Positions 8,537 through 17,897 of a stretch of 64,000 nt of DNA are shown here, piece after piece. Both the position numbers and the translations under genes were made by a program. The notes under the pieces are model-generated. The model ran no database searches and had not been told where the DNA came from. It saw only the letters and a program-made list of their open reading frames with translations. The stretch is from Sphingobium sp. (lineage in GTDB: Bacteria > Pseudomonadota > Alphaproteobacteria > Sphingomonadales > Sphingomonadaceae), in the NCBI GenBank assembly GCA_035196065.1, contig CP136575.1, positions 2,954,769 through 3,018,768 of the forward strand, in the 5' to 3' direction. Every line of letters starts with the position of its first letter. The first letter of the stretch is position 1.

Positions 8537-9955
8537 TCATCCCAGTTCGCGGGCCAGGGTTTTCTGCGTCGCCTTGCCAAAGGGCGGCTTGAGACCCGCC
8601 AAACCCGCAACGTCGATCTTCGGCTGGGTATAGACAGAGCGTGCATGGCTGAAGGTCTTGAAACCTTCCGGTCCATGATAGCTGCCCATGCCCGAAGGAC
8701 CAATGCCACCAAAAGGCAGATCGTCGACCGAGACGTGGAAGATCACGTCATTGATGGTGACTCCGCCCGAAATGGTGCGGGTCAGCACCCGCTCGCGCTC
8801 GGCCGTATCCTCGCCGAAATAATAAAGCCCGAGCGGACGATCCTTGCGGTTGATATAGTCAATCGCCTCATCAATCCCGCGATAGGTCTTGACCGGCAGA
8901 ACCGGACCGAAAATCTCGTCCTGCATCACCTTCATGTCATCATCGACATTGCGCAAAATGGTGAGCGGCATTTTGTGCCCGTTTGACGAAGAGAAATCTT
9001 CATTGCCCGGATTGACCTCGATAGCCTCGGCACCCTTGGCTTTGGCATCGTCGATCAGACCCTGCAGGCGGCCATGGTGGCGCGCATTGACGACCGAGGT
9101 ATAGTCGTCATTGTTCAAAAGCTTCGGATACATTTTGCCAACCGCACCGACGACTGCGCCGATCGCACGATCCTCCATATCCTCGGGTACCAGCATATAA
9201 TCAGGTGCAAGGCAGATCTGCCCAGCATTCATCATCTTGCCCATCGCAATGCGCTCACCCGCACGTTCGATATTGGCGCTACGTCCCAAAATCGTGGGTG
9301 ACTTGCCGCCCAGTTCGAGGGTCACCGGCACCAGGTTATCGGCCGCCGCATGCAGCACATGCTTGCCCACCGCAGTTGCACCCGTGAACAGCAGATGGTC
9401 AAACGGCAGCGAACAGAATTGCTGGCCCACATCGGGCCCGCCCGTGATCACCGCAAGCTCTTCCTCAGCGAAATATTTCGCGAAAACGGATTTCATCAGT
9501 TCAGAGGTATCCTCGGTGAACTCGCTGGGCTTCACCATCACGCGGTTACCGGCGGCAAAGGCCTGCGCCATCGGTCCGATCGTCAAACCGACGGGGAAAT
9601 TCCATGGCGAAACGACACCAATCACGCCTTTGGGTTCGTAGCGCAATTCGGCTTTCGCGCCCAGAAGACCGAGTGGAAACAATGGCTTGCGCTTTTCGGC
9701 GCGCGCCCATTTGTCCATGTTTTTGAGGCAATATTTAACCGCACTGATCGACGGCACGATGTCAGTCATCATGCTCTGTTCGTGGCTGCGGTGGCCGAAA
9801 TCCCGGCTCATGGCGCGGGCAAATTCCTCGCCATTGTCCTTGATCATCACAATCAGTCGCTTCAGCCGATCCTTGCGTACCGACATGGACTCAGGGCGCG
9901 CCGCCTCAAATGCCGCGCGCTGATTGTCCAATATCGCTTTCATATCCGTCGCCAT
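8537..9955 (-). CDS. Aldehyde dehydrogenase, coniferyl aldehyde dehydrogenase type
   Basis: NAD(P)-dependent aldehyde dehydrogenase of 472 residues. Visible motifs are SPWNFPVGLTIGPM (cofactor pocket), FTGATAVGKHV, the general-base LELGGKSPTI and the catalytic-Cys NAGQICLAPDYML. The sequence pattern and length, with the short N-terminus and the FKTFSHARSVY tail, resemble CalB-type coniferyl aldehyde dehydrogenases, though such enzymes also take fatty aldehydes. The start at 9955 is supported by TTGGAGGAG. A 16-base palindrome-like box lies 18-33 bases upstream and recurs before the gene ending at 42819. Confidence 0.88.
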   Translation of the reverse strand: MATDMKAILDNQRAAFEAARPESMSVRKDRLKRLIVMIKDNGEEFARAMSRDFGHRSHEQSMMTDIVPSISAVKYCLKNMDKWARAEKRKPLFPLGLLGAKAELRYEPKGVIGVVSPWNFPVGLTIGPMAQAFAAGNRVMVKPSEFTEDTSELMKSVFAKYFAEEELAVITGGPDVGQQFCSLPFDHLLFTGATAVGKHVLHAAADNLVPVTLELGGKSPTILGRSANIERAGERIAMGKMMNAGQICLAPDYMLVPEDMEDRAIGAVVGAVGKMYPKLLNNDDYTSVVNARHHGRLQGLIDDAKAKGAEAIEVNPGNEDFSSSNGHKMPLTILRNVDDDMKVMQDEIFGPVLPVKTYRGIDEAIDYINRKDRPLGLYYFGEDTAERERVLTRTISGGVTINDVIFHVSVDDLPFGGIGPSGMGSYHGPEGFKTFSHARSVYTQPKIDVAGLAGLKPPFGKATQKTLARELG

Positions 9956-9972
9956 GACACATTCTCCTCCAA

Positions 9973-9988
9973 TTAATCGGACAGTTAA
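9973..9988. promoter_or_regulatory. Operator-like TTAA box, copy 1
   Basis: Read on the minus strand it is TTAACTGTCCGATTAA, 18-33 bases before the aldehyde dehydrogenase ATG. It matches 13 of 16 bases with the box at 42835-42850, which sits at the same distance from another minus-strand start codon. The length suits a TetR-type operator. Confidence 0.4.
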
Positions 9989-10109
9989 GCACTCGGCACG
10001 CAGATGCAAGCTGCCATAACCGATGGGTCTGGCGGAAAGTGGCATTTGTCTTTGCCGCACTGCGGGATTATGGCGACTCCTATATCTCCCATTTCAAGGA
10101 AGCCAGCTC

Positions 10110-11300
10110 GTGACCAACACCGATCCCGTCGTCATCCTGTCTTATGCACGCACCCCGATGGGCGGCATGCAAGGCGCGCTCGCCGACGTTGCCGCGACTG
10201 ACCTTGGGGCGACAGCGGTAAAGGCTGCAGTGGAGCGTGCCGGTATTTCGGGCGACGATATCGAACGCATCTATATGGGCTGCGTGCTTCCCGCAGGTCT
10301 CGGCCAGGCCCCTGCCCGTCAGGCAGCTATCAAGGCGGGGCTTCCTAAGTCAGTGCAGGCCACCACGGTCAACAAGGTCTGCGGCAGCGGCATGCAGACG
10401 GTTATCATGGGCGCAGAAGCGATCGCTGCGGGTTCAGTCGATTATGTGGTTGCAGGTGGCATGGAGAGCATGACCAACGCGCCCTATATCCTCAAAAAAC
10501 ATCGCAGCGGCGCGCGCATCGGGCATGATACCGCCTATGATCATATGTTCCTCGACGGGCTGGAGGATGCCTATGAACCCGGCCGCGCCATGGGCACCTT
10601 TGCTCAGGAAACCGCCAACGAATATCAACTGACCCGAGAAGATCAGGACGCCTATTCGATCGAATCGCTCCGCCGCGCACAGGCGGCCATTGCCTCTGGC
10701 GCATTCAAGGATGAAATTGTGCCGGTCACGGTAGTCAGCCGCGCAGGGGAGGCGGTAGTCGATACCGACGAGCAGCCCGGTAAAGGCCGTCCTGACAAGA
10801 TCCCGACACTGAAGCCCGCCTTTGCCAAGGATGGCACGATCACCGCAGCGACCAGTTCTTCGATTTCAGATGGTGCGGCCGCATTGGTCCTGACGCGCGC
10901 ATCGACTGCAGAAGCCAAGGGGCAGAAAGCGGTTGCGCGGATCGTCGCCTCGGCGGCCCATGCGCAGGAACCGGCAGCCTTCACCACTGCACCGGTTGGG
11001 GCGATCACCAAATGCCTCGCCAAGGCGGGATGGAGCATCGACGATGTCGATCTGTTCGAGGTGAACGAAGCCTTTGCCTGTGTCGCCATGTTCTCGATGC
11101 GTGATCTTGGCATCGCGCATGACAAGATCAACGTCCATGGCGGCGCAACCGCACTCGGCCATCCGATCGGCGCGTCGGGTGCGCGGATCATCACGACACT
11201 GATCGGCGCGCTGAAAACAAACGGCAAAAAGCGCGGTGTGGCATCGCTCTGCATCGGTGGCGGCGAAGCGACAGCGATCGCTTTAGAGATTATCGACTGA
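10110..11300 (+). CDS. Acetyl-CoA C-acyltransferase (thiolase)
   Basis: Thiolase of 396 residues. The acylated nucleophile is Cys91 (NKVCGSGMQ). The second active-site block NVHGGATALGHPIGASG and the C-terminal CIGGGEATA Cys are both present, so the enzyme should be active. It either condenses acetyl-CoA or cleaves 3-ketoacyl-CoA; the biosynthetic PhaA/AtoB type is the closer match by sequence pattern. The start is GTG at 10110, behind AAGGA. It is divergent from the coniferyl-type aldehyde dehydrogenase. Confidence 0.92.
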   Translation: MTNTDPVVILSYARTPMGGMQGALADVAATDLGATAVKAAVERAGISGDDIERIYMGCVLPAGLGQAPARQAAIKAGLPKSVQATTVNKVCGSGMQTVIMGAEAIAAGSVDYVVAGGMESMTNAPYILKKHRSGARIGHDTAYDHMFLDGLEDAYEPGRAMGTFAQETANEYQLTREDQDAYSIESLRRAQAAIASGAFKDEIVPVTVVSRAGEAVVDTDEQPGKGRPDKIPTLKPAFAKDGTITAATSSSISDGAAALVLTRASTAEAKGQKAVARIVASAAHAQEPAAFTTAPVGAITKCLAKAGWSIDDVDLFEVNEAFACVAMFSMRDLGIAHDKINVHGGATALGHPIGASGARIITTLIGALKTNGKKRGVASLCIGGGEATAIALEIID

Positions 11301-11323
11301 ACGCGGTCGATAGGGATCCGCAC

Positions 11324-11995
11324 ATGAACATCGTCTTCGTCCTGTTCGACAATGTCACCCAACTCGATTTTGCGGGCCCGGTGCAGTTTCTTTCGCGCCT
11401 GCCGGGTGCGACGACCCATGTCGTTTCCAAAGATGGCACATCGGTTTCGACCGATTGCCGCTTTGCCATAGTCCCGTCGTCAAGCTTCGCCGATTGTCCG
11501 CAAGCGGACATCATCTGCGTGCCCGGCGGCTTTGGGGTGCGCGAGGCGATTGCCGATGCGGAGATCGTCGATTTCGTCCGGACGCAGGCAAAAGCTGCAC
11601 AATGGATCACCAGCGTCTGCACTGGCAGCTTTATTCTCGGAGCTGCAGGTCTTTTGCAAGGCAAGCGCGCAACAACGCACTGGGCCTATACACAACTCCT
11701 TCCTCTCTATGGCGCGACGCACGAAGCAGCGCGCGTTGTGCGCGACGGCAATCTGGTCACTGCCGGCGGCGTGACATCAGGCATCGATTTCGCGCTGGAA
11801 TTGATGGCGTTGGCACAAGGCGAAGACGTTGCGCGCACGATTCAATTGGCACTCGAATATGATCCGGCACCGCCCTTTGCCGGCGGCACACCAGCAACGG
11901 CCCCCGCACCCTTGGTGAGTGGCCTTCGCGATCGGCTTTATGATCCGGCGGCTCAGGAAATGGGCGACGCAATCCGGCAAAGCCTTATTGTTTAA
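11324..11995 (+). CDS. DJ-1/PfpI family protein, isonitrile hydratase-like
   Basis: A 223-residue protein of the class I glutamine amidotransferase-like superfamily. The nucleophile elbow is ITSVCTGSFILGAAGLLQG and the following TTHWAY supplies the His; these match isonitrile hydratase InhA of Pseudomonas, which hydrates isonitriles to N-formamides. GGFGVREAI provides the Glu region. The C-terminal 25 residues extend past the domain. It lies 23 bases after the thiolase gene, probably in one transcript. It could instead be a general glyoxalase III-type enzyme. Confidence 0.8.
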   Translation: MNIVFVLFDNVTQLDFAGPVQFLSRLPGATTHVVSKDGTSVSTDCRFAIVPSSSFADCPQADIICVPGGFGVREAIADAEIVDFVRTQAKAAQWITSVCTGSFILGAAGLLQGKRATTHWAYTQLLPLYGATHEAARVVRDGNLVTAGGVTSGIDFALELMALAQGEDVARTIQLALEYDPAPPFAGGTPATAPAPLVSGLRDRLYDPAAQEMGDAIRQSLIV

Positions 11996-12011
11996 CCGAT
12001 CGCTTAAATTC

Positions 12012-12040
12012 TTGCTGGACTTGCCCTGAAGAAATAATAA
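12012..12040 (+). promoter_or_regulatory. Probable promoter of the PQQ alcohol dehydrogenase gene
   Basis: TTGCTG at 12012-12017 and TAATAA at 12035-12040 are separated by 17 bases. The start would be near 12047, leaving a short leader that contains AAAGGAGTGGGG before the ATG at 12066. Confidence 0.45.
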
Positions 12041-12065
12041 TCTCCGCCATCAAAGGAGTGGGGAA

Positions 12066-14243
12066 ATGTTCAAGAAAGTAGGAATCGTCGCGATTGCGGC
12101 GCTGGCGCTCGCGGGCTGTAAGCTTGCACAGGATAATCCGGGGGCACAGGACCCCAATCTGGCGAAGATCGACGGCGAATTTCTGAAGACCGGCGGAGAT
12201 GGCGACGATTGGGCCTCGCCGGCATTCAATTATGCCGAAACCCGCCATAGCCCCCTCACCCAGATCAACGACAAGAATGTGGGGGAGCTTGGCATCGCAT
12301 GGTATGCTGATCTGCCCGACGCACGCGGCCATGAATCGACCCCTGTTGAGGTTGGCGGCAATCTTTACGTGACCGGCCCCTGGTCGAAAGTTTTTGCCTT
12401 TGAGGCCAAGACCGGCAAGCCCTTGTGGCAATTCGATCCCGGCGTTGACAAGGCGCGCGGGGTCAAGGCCTGTTGCGACGTCGTTAACCGCGGTGTCGCC
12501 TTCTGGAAGGGCCGCGTTTATGTCGGCACGATTGATGGCCGGCTGATCGCGCTTGATGCCAAGACCGGCAAGGAATTGTGGAGCGCGCAGACGCTCGATC
12601 CCAAATCGAACGGCATCATCACCGGCTTCCCCCGTGTTGTGAAAGACCTTGTTATCATCGGCAATGGCGGCGCCGAATTCGGCAAGCGTGGCTATGTGAC
12701 GGCCTATCATGCCGATAGCGGCAAGCAGGCATGGCGCTTCTACACCGTTCCCAACCCCAAGGGCGAACCCGACGGCGCGGCCAGCGACAAGGTGATGAAG
12801 GAACTTGCCTATGATACATGGAGCAAGAAACCGAAAAAGGGCGACTGGCGTGAAAGCGGCGGCGGCGGCACGGTTTGGGACGCGATCGTCTATGACGCTG
12901 AACTCGACCAGCTCTATCTTGGCGTCGGCAACGGCAATCCCTGGAACCATGGGCTGCGTTCGAATGGCGAGGGCGACAATCTCTTCCTTTCGTCAATCGT
13001 CGCACTGAAACCCGAGACCGGCGAATATCTGTGGCATTATCAAGAAACACCCGCCGAAACCTGGGATTATACCGCAACCCAGCCGATCCTGCTCGCCACT
13101 GAAAAGCGTGACGGCAAGGATGTGAAGGTGCTGTACCACGCTCCCAAGAACGGCTTTTTCTTCACGATTGATCGCAGCAACGGCAAATTGCTCTCGGCCA
13201 ATCCCTTCATCAAGGGTTTGAACTGGGCCACCGGCTACGACATGGCGACCGGCCGCCCGATCGAAAACCCGGCGGCGCGTTTCTACAAAGACGGCAAGAT
13301 GTTCCTTGCCAATCCGTCGGCATTGGGTGCGCATAACTGGCATCCGATGAGCTTCAACCCGGCAACCGGCCTAGTTTATATTCCCGCCATGCAGTTGGGC
13401 GGTGCATTTGTCCCGCAGGCGGCACCGAATGAGCAGGAACGCAAGTCTATGGGCTTCAACACCGGTACCGCGATGGCGGCCGCAGATGTGCCCGATGACC
13501 TCAACATGGTGAAAGCCATTCAGGCAGCTACTTTCGGTCAACTTGTCGCTTTCGATCCGAAAAGCGGTACGACCAAATGGTCGGTGGACTATCCAGCCCC
13601 CTGGAACGGCGGCACGATGTCGACCGCAGGCAATCTGGTGTTCCAGGGCGACTCGGTAGGCCGCTTCCATGCCTATGCAGCGGATAGCGGCAAGTCGCTT
13701 TACAGCCTCGACGTCCAATCGGGCGTGCTGACCGGAGCATCGACATTCCTTGTCGATGGCGAGCAATATGTTGCCTTCATGACCAGCAAGGGCGGCGCCT
13801 TTCCTCTGGTGTCCGGCTATGTCGCCGGCGCAAGCCAGGAAGTGCCCAACATCCCGCGGCTGATCGTTCTGAAACTGGGCGGCAAGGGCGCGCTGCCCGC
13901 GCTACCACCCGCTGAAAAATGGGTATGGAACCCGCCCGCGATGATCGGCGATGCCGCCACAATCGCTGCCGGCCAGTCCAATTACCAGCGTTACTGCCTG
14001 GTTTGCCATGCTCCGGGCGCTGTGGGTTCCGGCGTCTTGCCCGACCTGCGCAAATCAGGAACAATCGCAGATGCCGCGACCTTCAAGTCGATCGTCTATG
14101 ACGGCATCCTTGCCCAAAATGGCATGGCCAGTTTCAAGCCAGTTATGACGCCGGCGGAAATTGAAACCATCCGGGCCTATCTGATTGGCCGCGCGCATTT
14201 TGCCAAGGCGAATGACGACAAGTATCGCGCTGCCCGTAAATAA
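12066..14243 (+). CDS. PQQ-dependent quinohaemoprotein alcohol dehydrogenase, lipoprotein
   Basis: A 725-residue periplasmic oxidoreductase. The N-terminus has a lipoprotein signal ending in LALAGC (Cys19). An eight-bladed PQQ propeller follows, with the vicinal cysteines at 136-137 (VKACCDVV) that contact PQQ and the catalytic-Asp segment ETWDYTATQP. From about residue 625 a cytochrome c domain carries CLVCHAPG near residue 644. This is the type II alcohol dehydrogenase architecture, oxidising a primary alcohol and passing electrons via haem c. Lipidation is unusual for soluble type II enzymes and implies membrane tethering. No pqq biosynthesis genes are in the window. Confidence 0.92.
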   Translation: MFKKVGIVAIAALALAGCKLAQDNPGAQDPNLAKIDGEFLKTGGDGDDWASPAFNYAETRHSPLTQINDKNVGELGIAWYADLPDARGHESTPVEVGGNLYVTGPWSKVFAFEAKTGKPLWQFDPGVDKARGVKACCDVVNRGVAFWKGRVYVGTIDGRLIALDAKTGKELWSAQTLDPKSNGIITGFPRVVKDLVIIGNGGAEFGKRGYVTAYHADSGKQAWRFYTVPNPKGEPDGAASDKVMKELAYDTWSKKPKKGDWRESGGGGTVWDAIVYDAELDQLYLGVGNGNPWNHGLRSNGEGDNLFLSSIVALKPETGEYLWHYQETPAETWDYTATQPILLATEKRDGKDVKVLYHAPKNGFFFTIDRSNGKLLSANPFIKGLNWATGYDMATGRPIENPAARFYKDGKMFLANPSALGAHNWHPMSFNPATGLVYIPAMQLGGAFVPQAAPNEQERKSMGFNTGTAMAAADVPDDLNMVKAIQAATFGQLVAFDPKSGTTKWSVDYPAPWNGGTMSTAGNLVFQGDSVGRFHAYAADSGKSLYSLDVQSGVLTGASTFLVDGEQYVAFMTSKGGAFPLVSGYVAGASQEVPNIPRLIVLKLGGKGALPALPPAEKWVWNPPAMIGDAATIAAGQSNYQRYCLVCHAPGAVGSGVLPDLRKSGTIADAATFKSIVYDGILAQNGMASFKPVMTPAEIETIRAYLIGRAHFAKANDDKYRAARK

Positions 14244-14251
14244 CAGCAATT

Positions 14252-14277
14252 GCCCCTCTCCTTCACCGGGGAGGGGC
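14252..14277. repeat. GC-rich intergenic hairpin
   Basis: GCCCCTCTCC and GGGGAGGGGC form a ten-pair stem (one G-T pair) with loop TTCACC. There is no T-run after it, so it is a weak terminator at best. It belongs to the short hairpin type seen between other genes here. Confidence 0.5.
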
Positions 14278-14303
14278 AACGATCTGCCCGATTCTCCACC
14301 AAT

Positions 14304-14320
14304 TGCCTAAATAATAGGCA
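14304..14320. promoter_or_regulatory. Perfect palindrome upstream of the glnB sigma-54 promoter, possible NtrC site
   Basis: TGCCTA-AATAA-TAGGCA is a perfect 17-base palindrome centred about 64 bases upstream of the -24 element. It shares the TGC...GCA ends and length of NtrC sites but not the full consensus. Its position suits an enhancer. Confidence 0.4.
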
Positions 14321-14373
14321 GCAGCAGCTTCGGTTGTACCGCCACGGCTCACGGAAAACCCCGTCTTTACCAA

Positions 14374-14389
14374 TTGGCACGCTCCTTGC
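14374..14389 (+). promoter_or_regulatory. Sigma-54 promoter of glnB-glnA
   Basis: TTGGCACGCTCCTTGC is a complete match to the -24/-12 consensus, with GG at 14376-14377 and GC at 14388-14389, twelve bases apart. Transcription should begin near 14400, about 50 bases before glnB. It implies nitrogen control by NtrC/RpoN. Confidence 0.88.
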
Positions 14390-14398
14390 GAGGGATAG

Positions 14399-14791
<393 letters not shown>

Positions 14792-14881
14792 CATTCGCCC
14801 TAAGGCTGCGCGCGTCGCTTCGGCAAGCTCAGAACTACGGCAATCAATCAAAATCAGTTTAGAGGAAAGAAGGAAGTTACC

Positions 14882-16291
14882 ATGGCCAGCGCCAAAGATA
14901 TTCTGAAACAGATCAAGGACAATGATATCGAGTGGGTGGACCTGCGTTTCACCGACCCCAAGGGCAAGTGGCAGCACCTCACCATGTGCGCCGGCGTGCT
15001 TGGCGAAGATGAACTCGAAGACGGCCTGATGTTTGACGGCTCGTCGATCGAGGGCTGGAAGGCGATCAATGAATCGGACATGATCCTGCGTCCCGATCTC
15101 GACGCAGTTTGGATGGATCCGTTCAGCGCAACGCCGATGATGATCATCTGCTGCGACATCGTCGAACCTTCATCAGGTGAGCTTTATGCACGCGACCCGC
15201 GCAGCACCGCGAAGCGCGCTGAATCCTATCTGAAGTCGACCGGTATCGGCGACACCGTTTATGTTGGTCCCGAAGCCGAATTCTTCATGTTCGACGACGT
15301 GACCTTCTATGATGGCTATGATGGCTCGGGCTTCCGCATCGATGATATCGAACTGCCGACCAACACCGGCCGCAGCTATGACGGCGGCAACCTTGCCCAC
15401 CGTCCGCGCGCCAAGGGCGGCTATTTCCCCGTCGCACCCGTCGACAGCGCCGTCGACATCCGCGGCGAAATGGTCTCGACCATGCTCGAAATGGGTCTGC
15501 CCTGCGACAAGCACCACCATGAGGTGGCTGCCGCGCAGCATGAACTCGGCCTCACCTTCGGCACGCTGGTGCAGACTGCAGACCGCATGCAGATCTACAA
15601 ATATGTCGTGCATCAGGTTGCCCATGCCTATGGCAAGACCGCAACCTTCATGCCGAAGCCGATCAAGGCGGACAATGGTAGCGGCATGCATACCCACATC
15701 TCGATCTGGGAAAAGGGCAAGCCGCTCTTCGCTGGTAATGGCTATGCCGGCCTTTCGGACATGTGCCTTTACTTCATCGGCGGCGTGATCAAGCACGCAA
15801 AGGCATTGAATGCCTTCACCAACCCGACCACCAACAGCTACAAGCGTCTGGTCCCGGGCTTTGAAGCGCCGGTGTTGCTCGCTTATTCGAGCCGCAACCG
15901 TTCGGCTTCGTGCCGCATCCCTTATGGTACTGGCGACAAGGCAAAGCGCGTGGAATTCCGTTTCCCCGATGCGCTGGCCAACCCCTATCTGTGCTATTCG
16001 GCGCTGCTGATGGCCGGCCTCGACGGTATCCGTAACAAGATCCACCCCGGCGACGCGATGGACAAGAACCTTTACGACCTGCCGGCGAAGGAACTGAAGA
16101 AGGTTCCGACCGTTTGCGGCAGCCTGCGTGAGGCGCTGGAAAGCCTGCAGAAGGATCATGCCTTCCTGCTTGAAGGCGATGTCTTCACCAAGGATCAGAT
16201 CGAAGCCTATATCGATCTGAAATGGGACGAAGTGACCCGTTGGGAAACCACCCCTTCGCCGGTCGAGTTCGACATGTATTATTCGGGCTAA
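14882..16291 (+). CDS. glnA: Glutamine synthetase type I
   Basis: Converts glutamate, ammonia and ATP to glutamine; 469 residues, the usual GSI length. Seen are FDGSSIEGW, the catalytic [20 protein letters not shown], the [12 protein letters not shown] loop and the adenylylation site KNLYDLP with Tyr near residue 398. The adenylyltransferase that would act on it (glnE) is at 60605-63271. AGAGGAAAG precedes the ATG. A strong terminator follows. Confidence 0.98.
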   Translation: MASAKDILKQIKDNDIEWVDLRFTDPKGKWQHLTMCAGVLGEDELEDGLMFDGSSIEGWKAINESDMILRPDLDAVWMDPFSATPMMIICCDIVEPSSGELYARDPRSTAKRAESYLKSTGIGDTVYVGPEAEFFMFDDVTFYDGYDGSGFRIDDIELPTNTGRSYDGGNLAHRPRAKGGYFPVAPVDSAVDIRGEMVSTMLEMGLPCDKHHHEVAAAQHELGLTFGTLVQTADRMQIYKYVVHQVAHAYGKTATFMPKPIKADNGSGMHTHISIWEKGKPLFAGNGYAGLSDMCLYFIGGVIKHAKALNAFTNPTTNSYKRLVPGFEAPVLLAYSSRNRSASCRIPYGTGDKAKRVEFRFPDALANPYLCYSALLMAGLDGIRNKIHPGDAMDKNLYDLPAKELKKVPTVCGSLREALESLQKDHAFLLEGDVFTKDQIEAYIDLKWDEVTRWETTPSPVEFDMYYSG

Positions 16292-16315
16292 TCGCCCCGA
16301 AAAAATCCAAGGGAA

Positions 16316-16346
16316 AGCCCGGAGGGAAACCTCCGGGCTTTTTTTG
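16316..16346 (+). terminator. Intrinsic terminator of glnBA
   Basis: AGCCCGGAGG and CCTCCGGGCT form a perfect ten-pair stem with a GAAA tetraloop, followed by TTTTTTTGTTT. Confidence 0.95.
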
Positions 16347-16449
16347 TTTAACTGCATGATTGAAACGCAGGTTGACCTCGGCTTAAAAAGTCCCAAATCA
16401 AAACCCAAGCGCGGGTCGCATCCGACTCGCCGGCATCCTGAGGAGAGAG

Positions 16450-17877
16450 ATGATGGACAGCTATCTGAAGCATTATATCAACGGCAAATGGGTCGACAGC
16501 ATCGGTGGCGCGCGTCATCTGGTAATCAGCCCTTCAACCGAGGAGCCCTGCACCGAAATCACGCTGGGCACCCAAGCCGATGTCGATTCCGCCGTTACCG
16601 CGGCACGTGAAGCGTTCAAGACATTCAGCCAGACCAGCCGTGAGGAACGGGTCGCGCTGATGAACCGCATCATCGAAGAGTATAAAAAGCGCATTCCCGA
16701 TTTTGCCAAGTCGATGGCCGCCGAAATGGGCGCGCCGCTCAGCTTTGCAACGATGGCGCAGGCCCCTGCCGGCCTTGGCGGCTTCCTGGGTACGCTGCCT
16801 GCGCTCCAGAATTTCTCGTTCAGCGAACAGCATGGCCCCAACACCGTGGTTTATGAACCGATCGGCGTCGTCGGCCTGATCACGCCTTGGAACTGGCCGC
16901 TGAACCAGATCGCGCTGAAAGTTGCACCTTGCATCGCTGCAGGCAACACCATGATATTGAAGCCTTCCGAGGAATGCCCCGGCAACGCCGCAATCTTTGC
17001 CGAAGTGATGGATGCAGCCGGCGTGCCGGCGGGCGTGTTCAACTTGGTGCAGGGCGATGGCCCGACCGTCGGTGCTGCAATTTCGGCGCACCCCGGGGTC
17101 GACATGGTCAGCTTCACCGGTTCAACCCGCGCAGGCATCCTTGTCGCCAAAGCGGCGGCCGATACCGTGAAGCGCGTGCATCAGGAGTTGGGCGGCAAGT
17201 CGCCCAACGTCGTATTGCCCGATGCGAAATTCGAAGAAGTGCTGCCGCCAACCGTACAAGGCGTCCTCATCAACAGCGGCCAGAGCTGCATCGCACCGAC
17301 CCGCATCCTTGTTCCCAAGGAACGCGAGGCAGAGGCTGCCCAGTTCGTTACCGCAATGTTTGAAGGCACAAAGGTCGGCGATCCGCTTCAGGAAGGCGCG
17401 CATATCGGCCCGGTGGTCAACAAGGCGCAATATGAAAAGATCCAGGGTCTGATCCAGTCGGCTATCGACGAAGGTGCGAAGCTGGAAACCGGTGGCACTG
17501 ATCGTCCGGCGGATCTGAATCGCGGCTATTATATCAAGCCGACCGTCTTCTCCGGCGTCACGCCCGACATGCGCATCGCCAAAGAAGAAGTCTTTGGCCC
17601 GGTCGCAACGATCATGGCCTATGACGATCTTGATCAGGCAATCGCGGTTGCCAACGACACCGAATATGGTCTGTCTGCTGTGATTTCCGGCGATCCGGCC
17701 AAGGCCGCGGCTGTTGCGCCGAAATTGCGTGCCGGCATGGTCGCGATCAACAATTGGGGTCCGGCACCCGGCGCGCCTTTTGGCGGCTACAAGCAGTCGG
17801 GCAACGGCCGCGAAGCCGGCCTGTTCGGCCTGAAGGACTTCATGGAAATCAAGGCGATCAGCGGGTTGCCTGCGTGA
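16450..17877 (+). CDS. NAD-dependent aldehyde dehydrogenase
   Basis: Aldehyde dehydrogenase of 475 residues. Motifs: LITPWNWPLNQIALKVAP, FTGSTRAGILV, the base QELGGKSPNVV and the nucleophile NSGQSCIAPTRI. The tail PFGGYKQSGNGREAG is complete. Start codons ATG ATG lie just after GAGGAGAGAG. Substrate cannot be read from the sequence; the general class includes enzymes for short and medium aldehydes. The stop overlaps a possible GTG start of the next gene. Confidence 0.93.
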   Translation: MMDSYLKHYINGKWVDSIGGARHLVISPSTEEPCTEITLGTQADVDSAVTAAREAFKTFSQTSREERVALMNRIIEEYKKRIPDFAKSMAAEMGAPLSFATMAQAPAGLGGFLGTLPALQNFSFSEQHGPNTVVYEPIGVVGLITPWNWPLNQIALKVAPCIAAGNTMILKPSEECPGNAAIFAEVMDAAGVPAGVFNLVQGDGPTVGAAISAHPGVDMVSFTGSTRAGILVAKAAADTVKRVHQELGGKSPNVVLPDAKFEEVLPPTVQGVLINSGQSCIAPTRILVPKEREAEAAQFVTAMFEGTKVGDPLQEGAHIGPVVNKAQYEKIQGLIQSAIDEGAKLETGGTDRPADLNRGYYIKPTVFSGVTPDMRIAKEEVFGPVATIMAYDDLDQAIAVANDTEYGLSAVISGDPAKAAAVAPKLRAGMVAINNWGPAPGAPFGGYKQSGNGREAGLFGLKDFMEIKAISGLPA

Positions 17878-17897
17878 GCCTTGGCTTGACGAAGAAA

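Noticed and set aside
15173-16408. A 411-codon minus-strand reading frame over glnA
   Set aside because: Antisense shadow of glutamine synthetase in GC-rich DNA.
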